Assembly: GCA_021789945.1 (NCBI GenBank)
Contig: JAJYIS010000008.1
Location: 1 to 35,954, forward strand
Length of the DNA: 35,954 nt
From: Thermoplasmata archaeon
GTDB taxonomy: Archaea; Thermoplasmatota; Thermoplasmata; UBA10834
Reading direction: 5' to 3'
Position 1 is the stretch's first letter, and each line of letters opens with the position of its first letter. This document shows positions 16,913-23,549 of this stretch, one piece after another. The notes beneath the pieces are model-generated. The model saw only the letters and a list, made by a program, of their open reading frames with translations. It was not told where the DNA came from and made no database searches. The position numbers and the translations under genes are program-made.

Positions 16913-16984
16913 GATGAGCACCTCCCGCGTAGATGAGCAGGACCTCGGAATATAGGATTTTCCACTGAATGCCCCCGGACCCCC

Positions 16985-17012
16985 GGAATATAACGGTGCG
17001 AAAGTATCTTAA
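16985..17012. promoter_or_regulatory. Divergent promoters of rubrerythrin-like and membrane protein genes
   Basis: Reverse strand GTTATATTC near 16986-16994 points to the rubrerythrin-like gene; forward AAAGTATCTTAA at 17001-17012 is about 30 bp upstream of ATG 17037. Confidence 0.45.
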
Positions 17013-17036
17013 CCCGTGAGCCATTCGGAATCCCCC

Positions 17037-17462
17037 ATGACCGCAGCACCGTTCATAAGCACCTTCATAGCGTTGGCATTGATTCCGGTGGCGTTCCTGT
17101 TCACGCACGCGTTCTTGAGCGGACGCCGGGGACTGCCCTACCACAAGGTCACGGGCACCGTTGGTATTCTGTGGGACCTGAGCGCATCAGTGTTCTACAT
17201 GCTCTACAGGCTGGTGGGCGGGAACGTCGACAGCCACATACTCGACATCTCGCCCAACATGGTCGCCTACTTCGCGGTCCACGGGATCGTGGCAGTCGTG
17301 GTGATCGCGCTCGAGCTGACCATGCTGGCGACGGGGCTCCTCCAGTGGAGGCTGAAGAAGAAGTTCAAGCTCCACAGGAAGCTGTCCATACCCTTGTATG
17401 TGTTCTGGTTCGGGGCGTTCCTGTCCGGAGAGCTGGTGTACATCGCGTACTACCTACTCTGA
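17037..17462 (+). CDS. Four-helix membrane protein, DUF420-like
   Basis: A 141-residue protein with four membrane segments (about 7-25, 38-58, 77-103, 115-140). It looks like two copies of a helical hairpin: PYHKVTG before helix 2 and KLHRKLS before helix 4. Histidines 24, 36, 82 and 113 sit at helix ends, which would allow haem or metal binding, as proposed for DUF420/YozB-like proteins; assignment rests on the LHRKLSIPLYVFWFGAF pattern only. The ATG at 17037 is 30 bp from a TATA box, so leaderless; an upstream GTG at 17016 is less likely. Possibly linked to respiration or haem handling. Confidence 0.6.
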   Translation: MTAAPFISTFIALALIPVAFLFTHAFLSGRRGLPYHKVTGTVGILWDLSASVFYMLYRLVGGNVDSHILDISPNMVAYFAVHGIVAVVVIALELTMLATGLLQWRLKKKFKLHRKLSIPLYVFWFGAFLSGELVYIAYYLL

Positions 17463-17466
17463 GGGA

Positions 17467-18225
17467 TCATTGCGCGGTGGAGCCGCCGTCGACCGAGAGA
17501 GTTGCGCCCGTCACGAAAGAAGAATCGTCCGATGCGAGGAAGAGCACCGCTGACGCCACCTCCTCTGGCCTCCCGATGCGGCCCATCGGCTGCATCGCCC
17601 GGCTCTCTGCGAGGTACCTTCGAGGATGGTCCGACCTCTTGACCTCCTTGGCGAGCATCGGCGTGTCGATGACCGCAGGGTTGACGCAGTTCACCCTTAT
17701 GTTGGAGCTCGCCAGGTCGAGGGCCATCGCCTTGGTCATGATCGTGATGGCGCCCTTCGAGGCGCAGTAGGCGGGGCAGGACCTGTTGCCGATCAGGCCG
17801 GCGTCAGAGGAGTTGTTCACGATGACCCCGCTGCCCTGACGCTTCATATGCGGGATCGCGGACTTCGACACGAGGAACGTGCCCTTGAGGTTCACATCGA
17901 CCACGCGGTCGAACTCCTCTTCCGTGGTGTCCTCTGCCGTCTTCTCGAGATAGATCCCAGCGTTGTTGAACAGGATGTCGATCCTTCCGAACCTGCTGAC
18001 GGTCTTCTCGACCATACGCTTGGCGTCCGAGGCTCTGGACACATCGCCTTTGACGAAGTCCACCTCTCCGAGCGGGCGGAGCTCTCGCAACGCGCGCGCG
18101 CCCTTCGCCTGAGACCTCCCCGACACCATCACTCGCGCCCCCTCTCTCAGGAACAGCGAGGCCGTCGCCAAACCCATCCCTTCGGTACCGCCCGTTATCA
18201 GCGCGACCTTCGACCGCAGTTTCAT
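17467..18225 (-). CDS. Short-chain dehydrogenase/reductase (SDR)
   Basis: A 252-residue classical SDR: TGGTEGMG nucleotide loop, NNAG, Ser in NNSSDAG, YCASK catalytic pair, SVDGGST end. After strand 2 it has SGRS, with Arg, which suggests NADP, unlike the paralog at 10.0 kb (ILDVS, NAD). The two share the NNxS-x2-GL(V/I)G-(D/N)R stretch and the length, so they are recent relatives with perhaps opposite redox roles. The ATG at 18225 lies about 33 bp from a TATA box (GGTATTTTGG, 18253-18262), so leaderless. It ends 4 bp from the convergent DUF420-like gene. Confidence 0.88.
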   Translation of the reverse strand: MKLRSKVALITGGTEGMGLATASLFLREGARVMVSGRSQAKGARALRELRPLGEVDFVKGDVSRASDAKRMVEKTVSRFGRIDILFNNAGIYLEKTAEDTTEEEFDRVVDVNLKGTFLVSKSAIPHMKRQGSGVIVNNSSDAGLIGNRSCPAYCASKGAITIMTKAMALDLASSNIRVNCVNPAVIDTPMLAKEVKRSDHPRRYLAESRAMQPMGRIGRPEEVASAVLFLASDDSSFVTGATLSVDGGSTAQ

Positions 18226-18274
18226 CGGACCGGTAGCGGAATGCGCGCCGCCCCAAAATACCTTGCCGGTGCGG

Positions 18275-19600
18275 TCACTTCGCGGCGGTCATCGGCAGCG
18301 CCACCCTGAACACGCTGCCCTTCGAGGAATCGCCGGGCACCCTGTCCTCGACCCAGACCATGCCGTGGTAGGCCTCGACTATCGCGCGAACGATGGACAG
18401 GCCCAGTCCGCCCGCGGGGGCGCCGACCTCGTCACCCCCGAACCTGCCGAAGACTATGTTCTTCTTGGAATCGGGGATGCCAATCCCATTGTCCGCGATT
18501 GAGACGCACCAATACTTCCTCGGCTCGACCGTGAACTCGCCGATGCTCACGTCGACGACCACCTGGTCGTGCGGGTCGTAGTCTATCGCGTTGCTGATCA
18601 GGTTCGTGAATATGTCGTTCGCCAGCTCGTTCCCGAGGACGAAGTACCTGTGGTTGCCCAGCTTGAGGTCCACCTTGACATTGCTGCTGTCGGTCGAGCG
18701 CTTGACCTCATCTATGCTCTCCCTGAGCACCTCTCCGAGATCCATAGGCCCGAGGTTCTGAGCGCCCTCCTCCTCGATCTTCATGAGCATGTTGGCCCTC
18801 TGGATCATCTCGCTGATCCCCCAGGCCGCGGCTGCCGCCCTCTCGAGGTAGCTTGCGGTCTTCTCCTTTGCGGGCTTGTCCGCAAGCGCCAGCTGGAGAT
18901 AGCTCGTGATGGCCTGGTTGTAGTTGTTGATGTCGTGCGCGACCACGTCCGACAGGAACTTGGACCTCTTGACCATCTCGACCTGGCTCTGGAACATCGT
19001 GGCGTTCTCTATCGCGACGGCCGCCAGCTGGGAGAACAACCGCATGGCCTCGATCGTCGCAGCATCCGGGAGGTTGGACGAGAGCGAGTCGTTGATCTCC
19101 ATGAATCCAATCGGCTTCCCCTCACGGTTTCTGAAGACGAACCTGATGTAGTCCAGCTCGTGCCACTTGGCAGGATCCGTCCTCGGCTCGCCGATCTTGC
19201 CCAAGTTCTCGTAGAAGGCCTCCTCCCCCTTGATGATCTCGCCGGGCTTCGGCCTCAAGAGGTAAACGTTCTCAGCGATCTTGTTCTTGTCATCGATGTC
19301 CAGATAGAGGCGCTCGGCCGTATACGTGAATTTCTTTATCCTCTTCGACCGCTCAGCGTCGTATCCGTAAGTTGCCTTGACCCTGAAGATGAGTCCCTTC
19401 TCGTCCCGCACTCCGATCACAAGGGCCTTCATGGAGAAGAGCTCCGCTACGGTCTCGGCGATCGTCTGGAGAACTGTGTCCACGTTCTCGACCGTCATCA
19501 TGTAGGAGAGCACGCTCAGCATCTCGCCTGCGAGTCGCGGAGGCGTCGTGTCTCTCCTCATCACCGGCCTGTCTTTTCCCTTCAGCGCGGAGTTCTGCAT
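18275..19600 (-). CDS. GAF sensor histidine kinase, soluble
   Basis: A 441-residue kinase: one GAF domain (about 25-200) with the motif DPAKWHELD (Trp146) followed by a Gly-Phe-Met-Glu strand, a phosphoacceptor helix with His222 (VVAHDINNYNQ), and a HATPase domain with N box (FTNLISNAIDYD), G1 box (DNGIGIP) and G2 box (AGGLGLSIV). No membrane segment. The GAF domain is a third copy of the module in the kinase at 5.0-7.0 kb. No response regulator is adjacent. The ATG at 19600 is preceded by GGTGATG-type complementarity; GTG 19603 is the alternative. A TATA box (19653-19664) gives a leader of about 30 nt. Confidence 0.87.
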   Translation of the reverse strand: MQNSALKGKDRPVMRRDTTPPRLAGEMLSVLSYMMTVENVDTVLQTIAETVAELFSMKALVIGVRDEKGLIFRVKATYGYDAERSKRIKKFTYTAERLYLDIDDKNKIAENVYLLRPKPGEIIKGEEAFYENLGKIGEPRTDPAKWHELDYIRFVFRNREGKPIGFMEINDSLSSNLPDAATIEAMRLFSQLAAVAIENATMFQSQVEMVKRSKFLSDVVAHDINNYNQAITSYLQLALADKPAKEKTASYLERAAAAAWGISEMIQRANMLMKIEEEGAQNLGPMDLGEVLRESIDEVKRSTDSSNVKVDLKLGNHRYFVLGNELANDIFTNLISNAIDYDPHDQVVVDVSIGEFTVEPRKYWCVSIADNGIGIPDSKKNIVFGRFGGDEVGAPAGGLGLSIVRAIVEAYHGMVWVEDRVPGDSSKGSVFRVALPMTAAK

Positions 19601-19652
19601 CACCCATCACTGGACTGTGTCCTGGAACGATTATTGAGTGAAAACACCCTCT

Positions 19653-19756
19653 CCTATTATAAGTTGTCGAGATTGATATGGCAAAGGCAGCGCCGCCAGG
19701 CGCGCGCAGCCATAGGAGTCAACCAGGCTCCCTAATCCCCCTAGTCCATAAATATC
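19653..19756. promoter_or_regulatory. Divergent promoters of kinase and EF-like genes
   Basis: Reverse strand ACTTATAATAGG (19653-19664) for the kinase; forward CATAAATATC (19747-19756) about 35 bp before ATG 19787. Confidence 0.45.
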
Positions 19757-19786
19757 TGGAACGTCATTTCAACTCCGGGGAAAGCG

Positions 19787-20047
19787 ATGGCAGAGGAAGT
19801 TGAAGTGGGGACCGTGACCATATTCTTCGCGAAGCCGAGCGTCGCGGCGATTGACATCACCTCGGGGACCCTTTCGATGGGAGACACTATCAGGATCCGG
19901 GGCGCCACGACGAACTTCGAGCAGAAGATCGAGTCCATGGAGATAGACCGCAAGCCCGTCCCGAGCGCCAACACAGGCCAGTCCGTCGGTGTCAAGGTGA
20001 AGGAGAGAGTCCGCCCGCATGATAAGGTTTTCAAGCTAGTGGGATGA
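19787..20047 (+). CDS. Translation elongation factor-like small protein (EF-Tu domain 2 type)
   Basis: An 86-residue beta-barrel protein resembling domain 2 of EF-Tu/aIF2-gamma: VGTVTIFFAKPSVAAIDI, then LSMGDTIRIRG, FEQKIESMEID and SVGVKVKERVRPHD. Stand-alone forms of this domain are known in archaea and bacteria, often beside U32 peptidase-type genes; none is here. GGGGAAAG precedes the ATG. Function unknown; binding of tRNA or ribosome is a guess from the fold. Confidence 0.8.
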   Translation: MAEEVEVGTVTIFFAKPSVAAIDITSGTLSMGDTIRIRGATTNFEQKIESMEIDRKPVPSANTGQSVGVKVKERVRPHDKVFKLVG

Positions 20048-20087
20048 GAATGGACGGGGTCCGAGCTTCCCCCATCGATTGGCGGGG

Positions 20088-20975
20088 CTATTCGCCGACC
20101 TGGTCCCGGACCAGTCTCATCGCCTCCTTGAGCAGGTCCTTCTCGTTCAGGTGAGGGCCGCAGATCGCGGTTTCGACCTCCTTCAGGAGCTCCTCATGCT
20201 CCTTTCTGGAGATCCTCATCACCCTCCGCAGACCCTCAAGGATCTCCTCCTCCGGACCGGAGATGATCCTGTCCGCAAGCGCGACCTCGAGGACGGTCCT
20301 GTATATTCTCCTGAACTCCATGTGGTCCATGGCGAGCCTCTTGACGATCTCTAATTCGAGCGCCCTGTGCTGCTCTTCGGTGATTTTCAGGTGCTTGCGC
20401 AGCTCCTCGACGAGAAACCGTTCCGTCGCGGTCACCTTGCCATCGTTCCAGGCGGTCTGAAGAGCCCGCCTGTAGGTTTCGGTGTCCTCGTCCTCGCTCT
20501 CGACTGCCTCCCTGCGCTTTCGTTCCATGTCCTCCAGGTCGGACATGTCCAGAGACCCTCTGGATATCGCCTCGCAGACGATGTCGCACAGCTTTATGTG
20601 ATGGGAGGTGAGGTCGTCGATGTCCGCCACCTTCATCTCCGTGACCTTCCCGAGGTTGTGAACCGGCACGACACACTGCTCGACCTTTGCCCTCAGGTTC
20701 TTCGCAATTGAGAGCCCGCCCGGAGTGAGATAGTATCCGTTCATCCTCTGCCTCATGCCCTGGATGTGAGCCTTTCGCTCCTGGATGAGCCCGTCGCCGA
20801 GCAGGTCCTTGAGATACTGGGAGAGGTGTTTCCTCTGGATCCCAGTCCCGAGCGAGACGGACTCCTGGGTCAGCCCCGACGGGAGCTCGAACCTTTCGTC
20901 CATGTTGGTGAATTCTGAGAGGTATAGCAGGATGCGCTCCTTGCTCGTCAATGCTGTGAGCTCGTCGATTGGCAT
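20088..20975 (-). CDS. Winged-helix regulator with C-terminal TerB-like repeats
   Basis: A 295-residue protein. The N-terminal 95 residues are a winged helix (LTSKERILLYLSEF, LTQESVSLGTGIQRKHLSQYL, then a basic wing RMNGYYLTPGG), as in archaeal regulators with ligand or protein interaction domains. The rest is helical with two acidic EF-hand-like segments, DGKVTATERFLVEEL and ADRIISGPEEEILEG, the signature of TerB-like domains. So it likely links stress or metal sensing to DNA binding. Start ATG 20975, with a TATA box (ACAATATACC, 20999-21008) 28 bp upstream, leaderless. Ends with TAG. Confidence 0.75.
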   Translation of the reverse strand: MPIDELTALTSKERILLYLSEFTNMDERFELPSGLTQESVSLGTGIQRKHLSQYLKDLLGDGLIQERKAHIQGMRQRMNGYYLTPGGLSIAKNLRAKVEQCVVPVHNLGKVTEMKVADIDDLTSHHIKLCDIVCEAISRGSLDMSDLEDMERKRREAVESEDEDTETYRRALQTAWNDGKVTATERFLVEELRKHLKITEEQHRALELEIVKRLAMDHMEFRRIYRTVLEVALADRIISGPEEEILEGLRRVMRISRKEHEELLKEVETAICGPHLNEKDLLKEAMRLVRDQVGE

Positions 20976-21079
20976 GAGCGGTGGAATCCCCCTATCCGGT
21001 ATATTGTGCTTTTCGGTGAATCCGACCCCGGAAGCGAAAGTGATTAGGTCTAGGATGCCCTAGTCGGCACGGGCGATGC

Positions 21080-21178
21080 ATGATCGACAAGAGGGCCGTG
21101 ATCTTCCTGTTCATTCTTCTCATAGGGATCGTCGTCGCGCTCGGAATAATCATCGCGCTCTCGGGACAGCACCTCTAG
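21080..21178 (+). CDS. Predicted 32-residue single-pass membrane peptide
   Basis: MIDKRAV followed by about 21 hydrophobic residues (Ile, Leu, Val, Phe) and a short SGQHL end: a plausible single-pass membrane microprotein with positive-inside N terminus. No clear ribosome binding site and no TATA box were seen, so expression is uncertain. It lies divergent to the winged-helix regulator, which could control it. Not recognised. Confidence 0.4.
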   Translation: MIDKRAVIFLFILLIGIVVALGIIIALSGQHL

Positions 21179-21264
21179 ACGACCTGCCGACATTCGCCCC
21201 GGATGACGAATTCGGATGCTTCCGCTTCGAACTTCGGCGCTACACAACTTTAAATTCGGCGCAT

Positions 21265-21301
21265 AGAATATAATCATTATTCTGAAAATGTTGATATATA
21301 A
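21265..21301 (+). promoter_or_regulatory. Inverted repeat next to a strong TATA box
   Basis: AGAATA (21265-21270) and TATTCT (21278-21283) form an inverted repeat with a 7-bp spacer, followed 10 bp later by GATATATAA (21293-21301). A candidate operator and promoter; transcription would start near 21325. Confidence 0.45.
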
Positions 21302-21319
21302 ATCAGTAATGCCTCGGTG

Positions 21320-21353
21320 TTGCCAAGTGACGGCTGGCAAAGTCGATTTTTGA
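21320..21353 (+). other. Hairpins downstream of the first promoter
   Basis: TTGCCA/TGGCAA (21320-21325 with 21335-21340, 9-nt loop) is followed by GTC-GATTTTT-GAC (21342-21354). The T5 run lies in the second loop, so this may be an attenuator or the end of a very short transcript. Confidence 0.3.
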
Positions 21354-21376
21354 CAGCGGCAGTCCGAATCCTTGTG

Positions 21377-21407
21377 CATTCATTATTTATATATAAATAT
21401 GTGAATG
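21377..21407. promoter_or_regulatory. 31-bp near-perfect palindrome centred on a TATA box
   Basis: CATTCA (21377-21382) and TGAATG (21402-21407) flank the perfect palindrome ATTTATATATAAAT (21385-21398). The core is a symmetric TATA box that could fire in both directions; the outer arms look like a repressor half-site pair. Forward transcription would start near 21418, at the beginning of the structured leader. Confidence 0.5.
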
Positions 21408-21417
21408 AACTGATTGT

Positions 21418-21599
21418 GTAGCGGGAAAACCCTAATATATCGCTCAATGCTCAGTAGATACTCGATAGGTATGCACGCACACTTCCGCAAAGGAAAGGAT
21501 TGTTCGCCCGCGCATAGCGGGAACGCGCGTGCATTCCACAAGTGATGGGCTGGCTAGGCGCGAAAGCGGGACCAGCCGGAATTCACTTTTGAGGAGGTG
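21418..21599 (+). ncRNA. Candidate structured leader RNA (riboswitch-like), undescribed
   Basis: Between the palindromic promoter and a small gene lie at least five helices. AGCG/CGCT (21420-21443) around GGG-AAAA-CCC. ATGCACGC with GCGTGCAT (21471-21478 with 21527-21534, 8 bp), extended by GG/CC across a mismatch, enclosing TTCC-GCAAA-GGAA (21483-21495) and CCCGC-GCATA-GCGGG (21507-21521). Then AAGTGA/TCACTT (21540-21545 with 21583-21588) enclosing GGCTGG/CCAGCC (21548-21553 with 21572-21577) capped by CGC-GAAA-GCG, a GNRA tetraloop. The Shine-Dalgarno GAGGAGGTG (21591-21599) follows 2 nt after the last helix, and CACTTCC (21480-21486) could pair with GGAGGTG by six Watson-Crick pairs and one G-U. 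It matches none of the riboswitch classes I can recall (TPP, fluoride, cobalamin). Existence as RNA is inferred. Confidence 0.5.
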
Positions 21600-21605
21600 C
21601 AAGAG

Positions 21606-21728
21606 ATGGCAATGAGCATAATCTGGAATACCTACAGGTCGATACACCTGGACAAGGTCAACGGACGCACTCCGAGGGCCGGCAGGAGGGTATCGAGGAA
21701 CCATGTCTCCAGCAAGAGAAAGCTATGA
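21606..21728 (+). CDS. 40-residue basic protein behind a structured leader
   Basis: MAMSIIWNTYRSIHLD then a tail of mostly Arg, Lys, Ser and Asn (ten basic residues, one Asp) ending KRKL. The ribosome binding site GAGGAGGTG is perfect and 6 nt from the ATG, one of the strongest in the window, so it is probably translated. The first third is weakly amphipathic; the tail suggests RNA or ribosome binding. Not recognised from any family. It ends 54 bp from the convergent transporter gene. Expression is probably set by the leader at 21418-21599. Confidence 0.6.
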   Translation: MAMSIIWNTYRSIHLDKVNGRTPRAGRRVSRNHVSSKRKL

Positions 21729-21782
21729 GACGGGCAGCAAACCCCTTAATTGAGTCTTTATCACATTCTCTGGCAGCCCGCT

Positions 21783-23147
21783 CTAGCCAACGGTCAACAT
21801 CCGCTTCCAGCGCCGGAGCGTCTTCTTCGTCAGCCCAGTCAGCGTCTCCGGATACTTCACCGGATCCTTTAGTTTGAAGAACCACATGGCCCCGGCCGTC
21901 CTCCCGAAAGCGGAAATCGCGTAAACCACCCCAAGTCCGAGCACCCAGTCCGAGTACCTCGCGTAGAACACTGTGACCAGATACCCGCCGATGATCGAGC
22001 CGATGAAAGTCGCGACGCCTATCAGGGTGTTGTAGACGGCGAAGTACTCCGCCTTCTTCTCTTCGGGCGCGACGTCCAGGATGTACGCGAAGAAGGCGAC
22101 GTTGGCCATCGCGTTAGCGAAGCCGAGGGCCGCGTTGATCAGGTAGATGTGCCACACCTGCGTGGCGAGGGCGTAGACTATCGGAACGGAGATGAAGGCG
22201 AACCTCGAGATCAGGATCTGCGGCATCGGCCCGATGAGGTCCAGGAGCTTTCCGACCTTTATCTGCGACAAGAGGGTGGCCCCGGTCGATATGACCGTCA
22301 TGATGGCGTACTCGAGGAGCGTCGCATTAAGGACCTTGAAGTAGGTGAAATACATGGCAGGCCAGATGATCGACATTATGAAGTTGAAAGCCGTGTTCAG
22401 GATGACGAGGTCGCGGAACGGCTTGTTCTCCTTGAGCTCGTGCGTGAACAGATAGGACTTCAGCCCGAACGTGAAGATGCGCCGTGGAGAAGCATAGAGT
22501 TGGCGCTTCTGCTCTTTCACCTTCAGGATCATCAGGGAACCGATGATCCCGCTCAGGCCAGCCATGAAGAACGGGAGCGCGAATACGACCAGGGTCTCGT
22601 TCTTCTGCTCCACGCTCGCCCCCGGCATGAGCGTGTTCGCGAGCAGGCCGGAAATCAGGGTCCCGAGGAGGCCCGCGATGGAAGACACCGCGAAGAACCT
22701 AGACATGACAGAGCCCCGGTCCCTGGCCGTCGTGCGGTCCCCCACGAGTGCGGACCATGTGGGTATCATCATGGACCCCACCGCGAGCTGAATGGAGACC
22801 AGGACGATGAGCTGCCAGGGCTGGATGACCCCGATCATGAAGAAGTACATCACGAAGGAGATGACGCCCCCGACAACCAGGAACGGTATCCTTCGCCCGA
22901 ATAGGTCGCTGAACTTGCCCCAAGGGACCTGCATCACCGCGGGGAAGAGATTGATGACCGCCTGGAGCCAACCGATTTCTGCCGCGGAGGCCCCGATGTT
23001 GATCGCGAGGGCGGGCACGAACGGGTCGGCCAGGCCTCTTCCGAAGCTCACGCCCACCTGGTTGGAGTACATCGAGGAAATGGCTTCCTCGCGCTCCTCG
23101 GTCGCAGCTTTCCCGGCTGCAACGTGCTCATCAGTCAAGCTGCCCAT
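21783..23147 (-). CDS. Major facilitator superfamily transporter
   Basis: A 454-residue protein with about 12 membrane helices. GKFSDLFGRRIPF between helices 2 and 3 is the MFS motif A (G-x3-D-x2-G-R-R), and GDRTTARDRGSVMS lies in the next cytoplasmic loop. The first 25 residues are polar and cytoplasmic. The ATG at 23147 has GGGTGAAG upstream and a TATA box (GATATAC, 23176-23182) 32 bp away. Substrate cannot be told; the fold is like drug/proton antiporters. Ends with TAG. The neighbours give no pathway. Confidence 0.88.
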   Translation of the reverse strand: MGSLTDEHVAAGKAATEEREEAISSMYSNQVGVSFGRGLADPFVPALAINIGASAAEIGWLQAVINLFPAVMQVPWGKFSDLFGRRIPFLVVGGVISFVMYFFMIGVIQPWQLIVLVSIQLAVGSMMIPTWSALVGDRTTARDRGSVMSRFFAVSSIAGLLGTLISGLLANTLMPGASVEQKNETLVVFALPFFMAGLSGIIGSLMILKVKEQKRQLYASPRRIFTFGLKSYLFTHELKENKPFRDLVILNTAFNFIMSIIWPAMYFTYFKVLNATLLEYAIMTVISTGATLLSQIKVGKLLDLIGPMPQILISRFAFISVPIVYALATQVWHIYLINAALGFANAMANVAFFAYILDVAPEEKKAEYFAVYNTLIGVATFIGSIIGGYLVTVFYARYSDWVLGLGVVYAISAFGRTAGAMWFFKLKDPVKYPETLTGLTKKTLRRWKRMLTVG

Positions 23148-23175
23148 CCCTTCACCCCGGAATCAACTAGCATCC

Positions 23176-23217
23176 GTATATCTGCCTTTCGGCTGGAAGG
23201 GGCGCCTACGAGGCGCC
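23176..23217. promoter_or_regulatory. Transporter promoter and adjacent perfect hairpin
   Basis: Reverse strand GATATAC (23176-23182) is the likely TATA box. Just upstream of it, GGCGCC-TACGA-GGCGCC (23201-23217) is a perfect inverted repeat that could bind a regulator. Confidence 0.35.
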
Positions 23218-23287
23218 ACGCTCAATTCCCGATGCCAGCAAGGTGAAAATCGCGGCCCGGGGCGGTGGACTGGAAATCATCCAAAAG

Positions 23288-23298
23288 ACTATATATTA
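23288..23298 (+). promoter_or_regulatory. TATA box of the DUF5679 gene
   Basis: CTATATATTAA about 27 bp upstream of GTG 23320, which implies a leaderless message. Confidence 0.5.
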
Positions 23299-23319
23299 AC
23301 ACGAGCCGATACAGGGACG

Positions 23320-23469
23320 GTGGGAAACCTGACAAAGGCCTACTGTGTCAAGTGCAAGAAGTCCGTCGAGATGAAAGACCCGAAGAAAGTGAAGCTGAAG
23401 AACGGCAAGCCGGCGACCAAGGGCTCGTGCCCGAAGTGCGGCACCAAGGTCTTCAGAATCGGCGGCTGA
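23320..23469 (+). CDS. DUF5679 zinc-ribbon protein
   Basis: A 49-residue protein: AYCVKCKK and CPKCGTK give two Cys-x2-Cys knuckles around VEMKDPKKVKLKNGKPATKG, which is the DUF5679 pattern. It should bind one zinc; the family function is unknown, and homologs are small stand-alone proteins. The start is GTG 23320 because the TATA box lies about 27 bp upstream; no ribosome binding site precedes it. Confidence 0.85.
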   Translation: MGNLTKAYCVKCKKSVEMKDPKKVKLKNGKPATKGSCPKCGTKVFRIGG

Positions 23470-23494
23470 AGTCAAACCCTTCAGAAACAGGTTC

Positions 23495-23541
23495 CAGAAG
23501 ACCCGGGATGACCACTCCGAGCATCTCCCGAGCGTCTTCTG
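23495..23541. terminator. Long hairpin between convergent genes
   Basis: CAGAAGAC (23495-23502) pairs with GTCTTCTG (23534-23541), enclosing GGGATG against CATC-T-CCC. On the forward strand it is followed by a T-rich ACTTTATTT. It sits between the DUF5679 gene and the acyl-CoA synthetase gene and may end both transcripts. Confidence 0.5.
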
Positions 23542-23549
23542 AAGACACT

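Noticed and set aside
20100-20711. Long open frames antisense to the regulator and to many other genes
   Set aside because: They are expected in GC-rich DNA opposite genuine genes; none has family motifs.
21418-21728. RNase P RNA, SRP RNA or a TPP, fluoride or cobalamin riboswitch at the structured leader
   Set aside because: The conserved sequence blocks of these RNAs, as far as I can recall them, were looked for and are absent.
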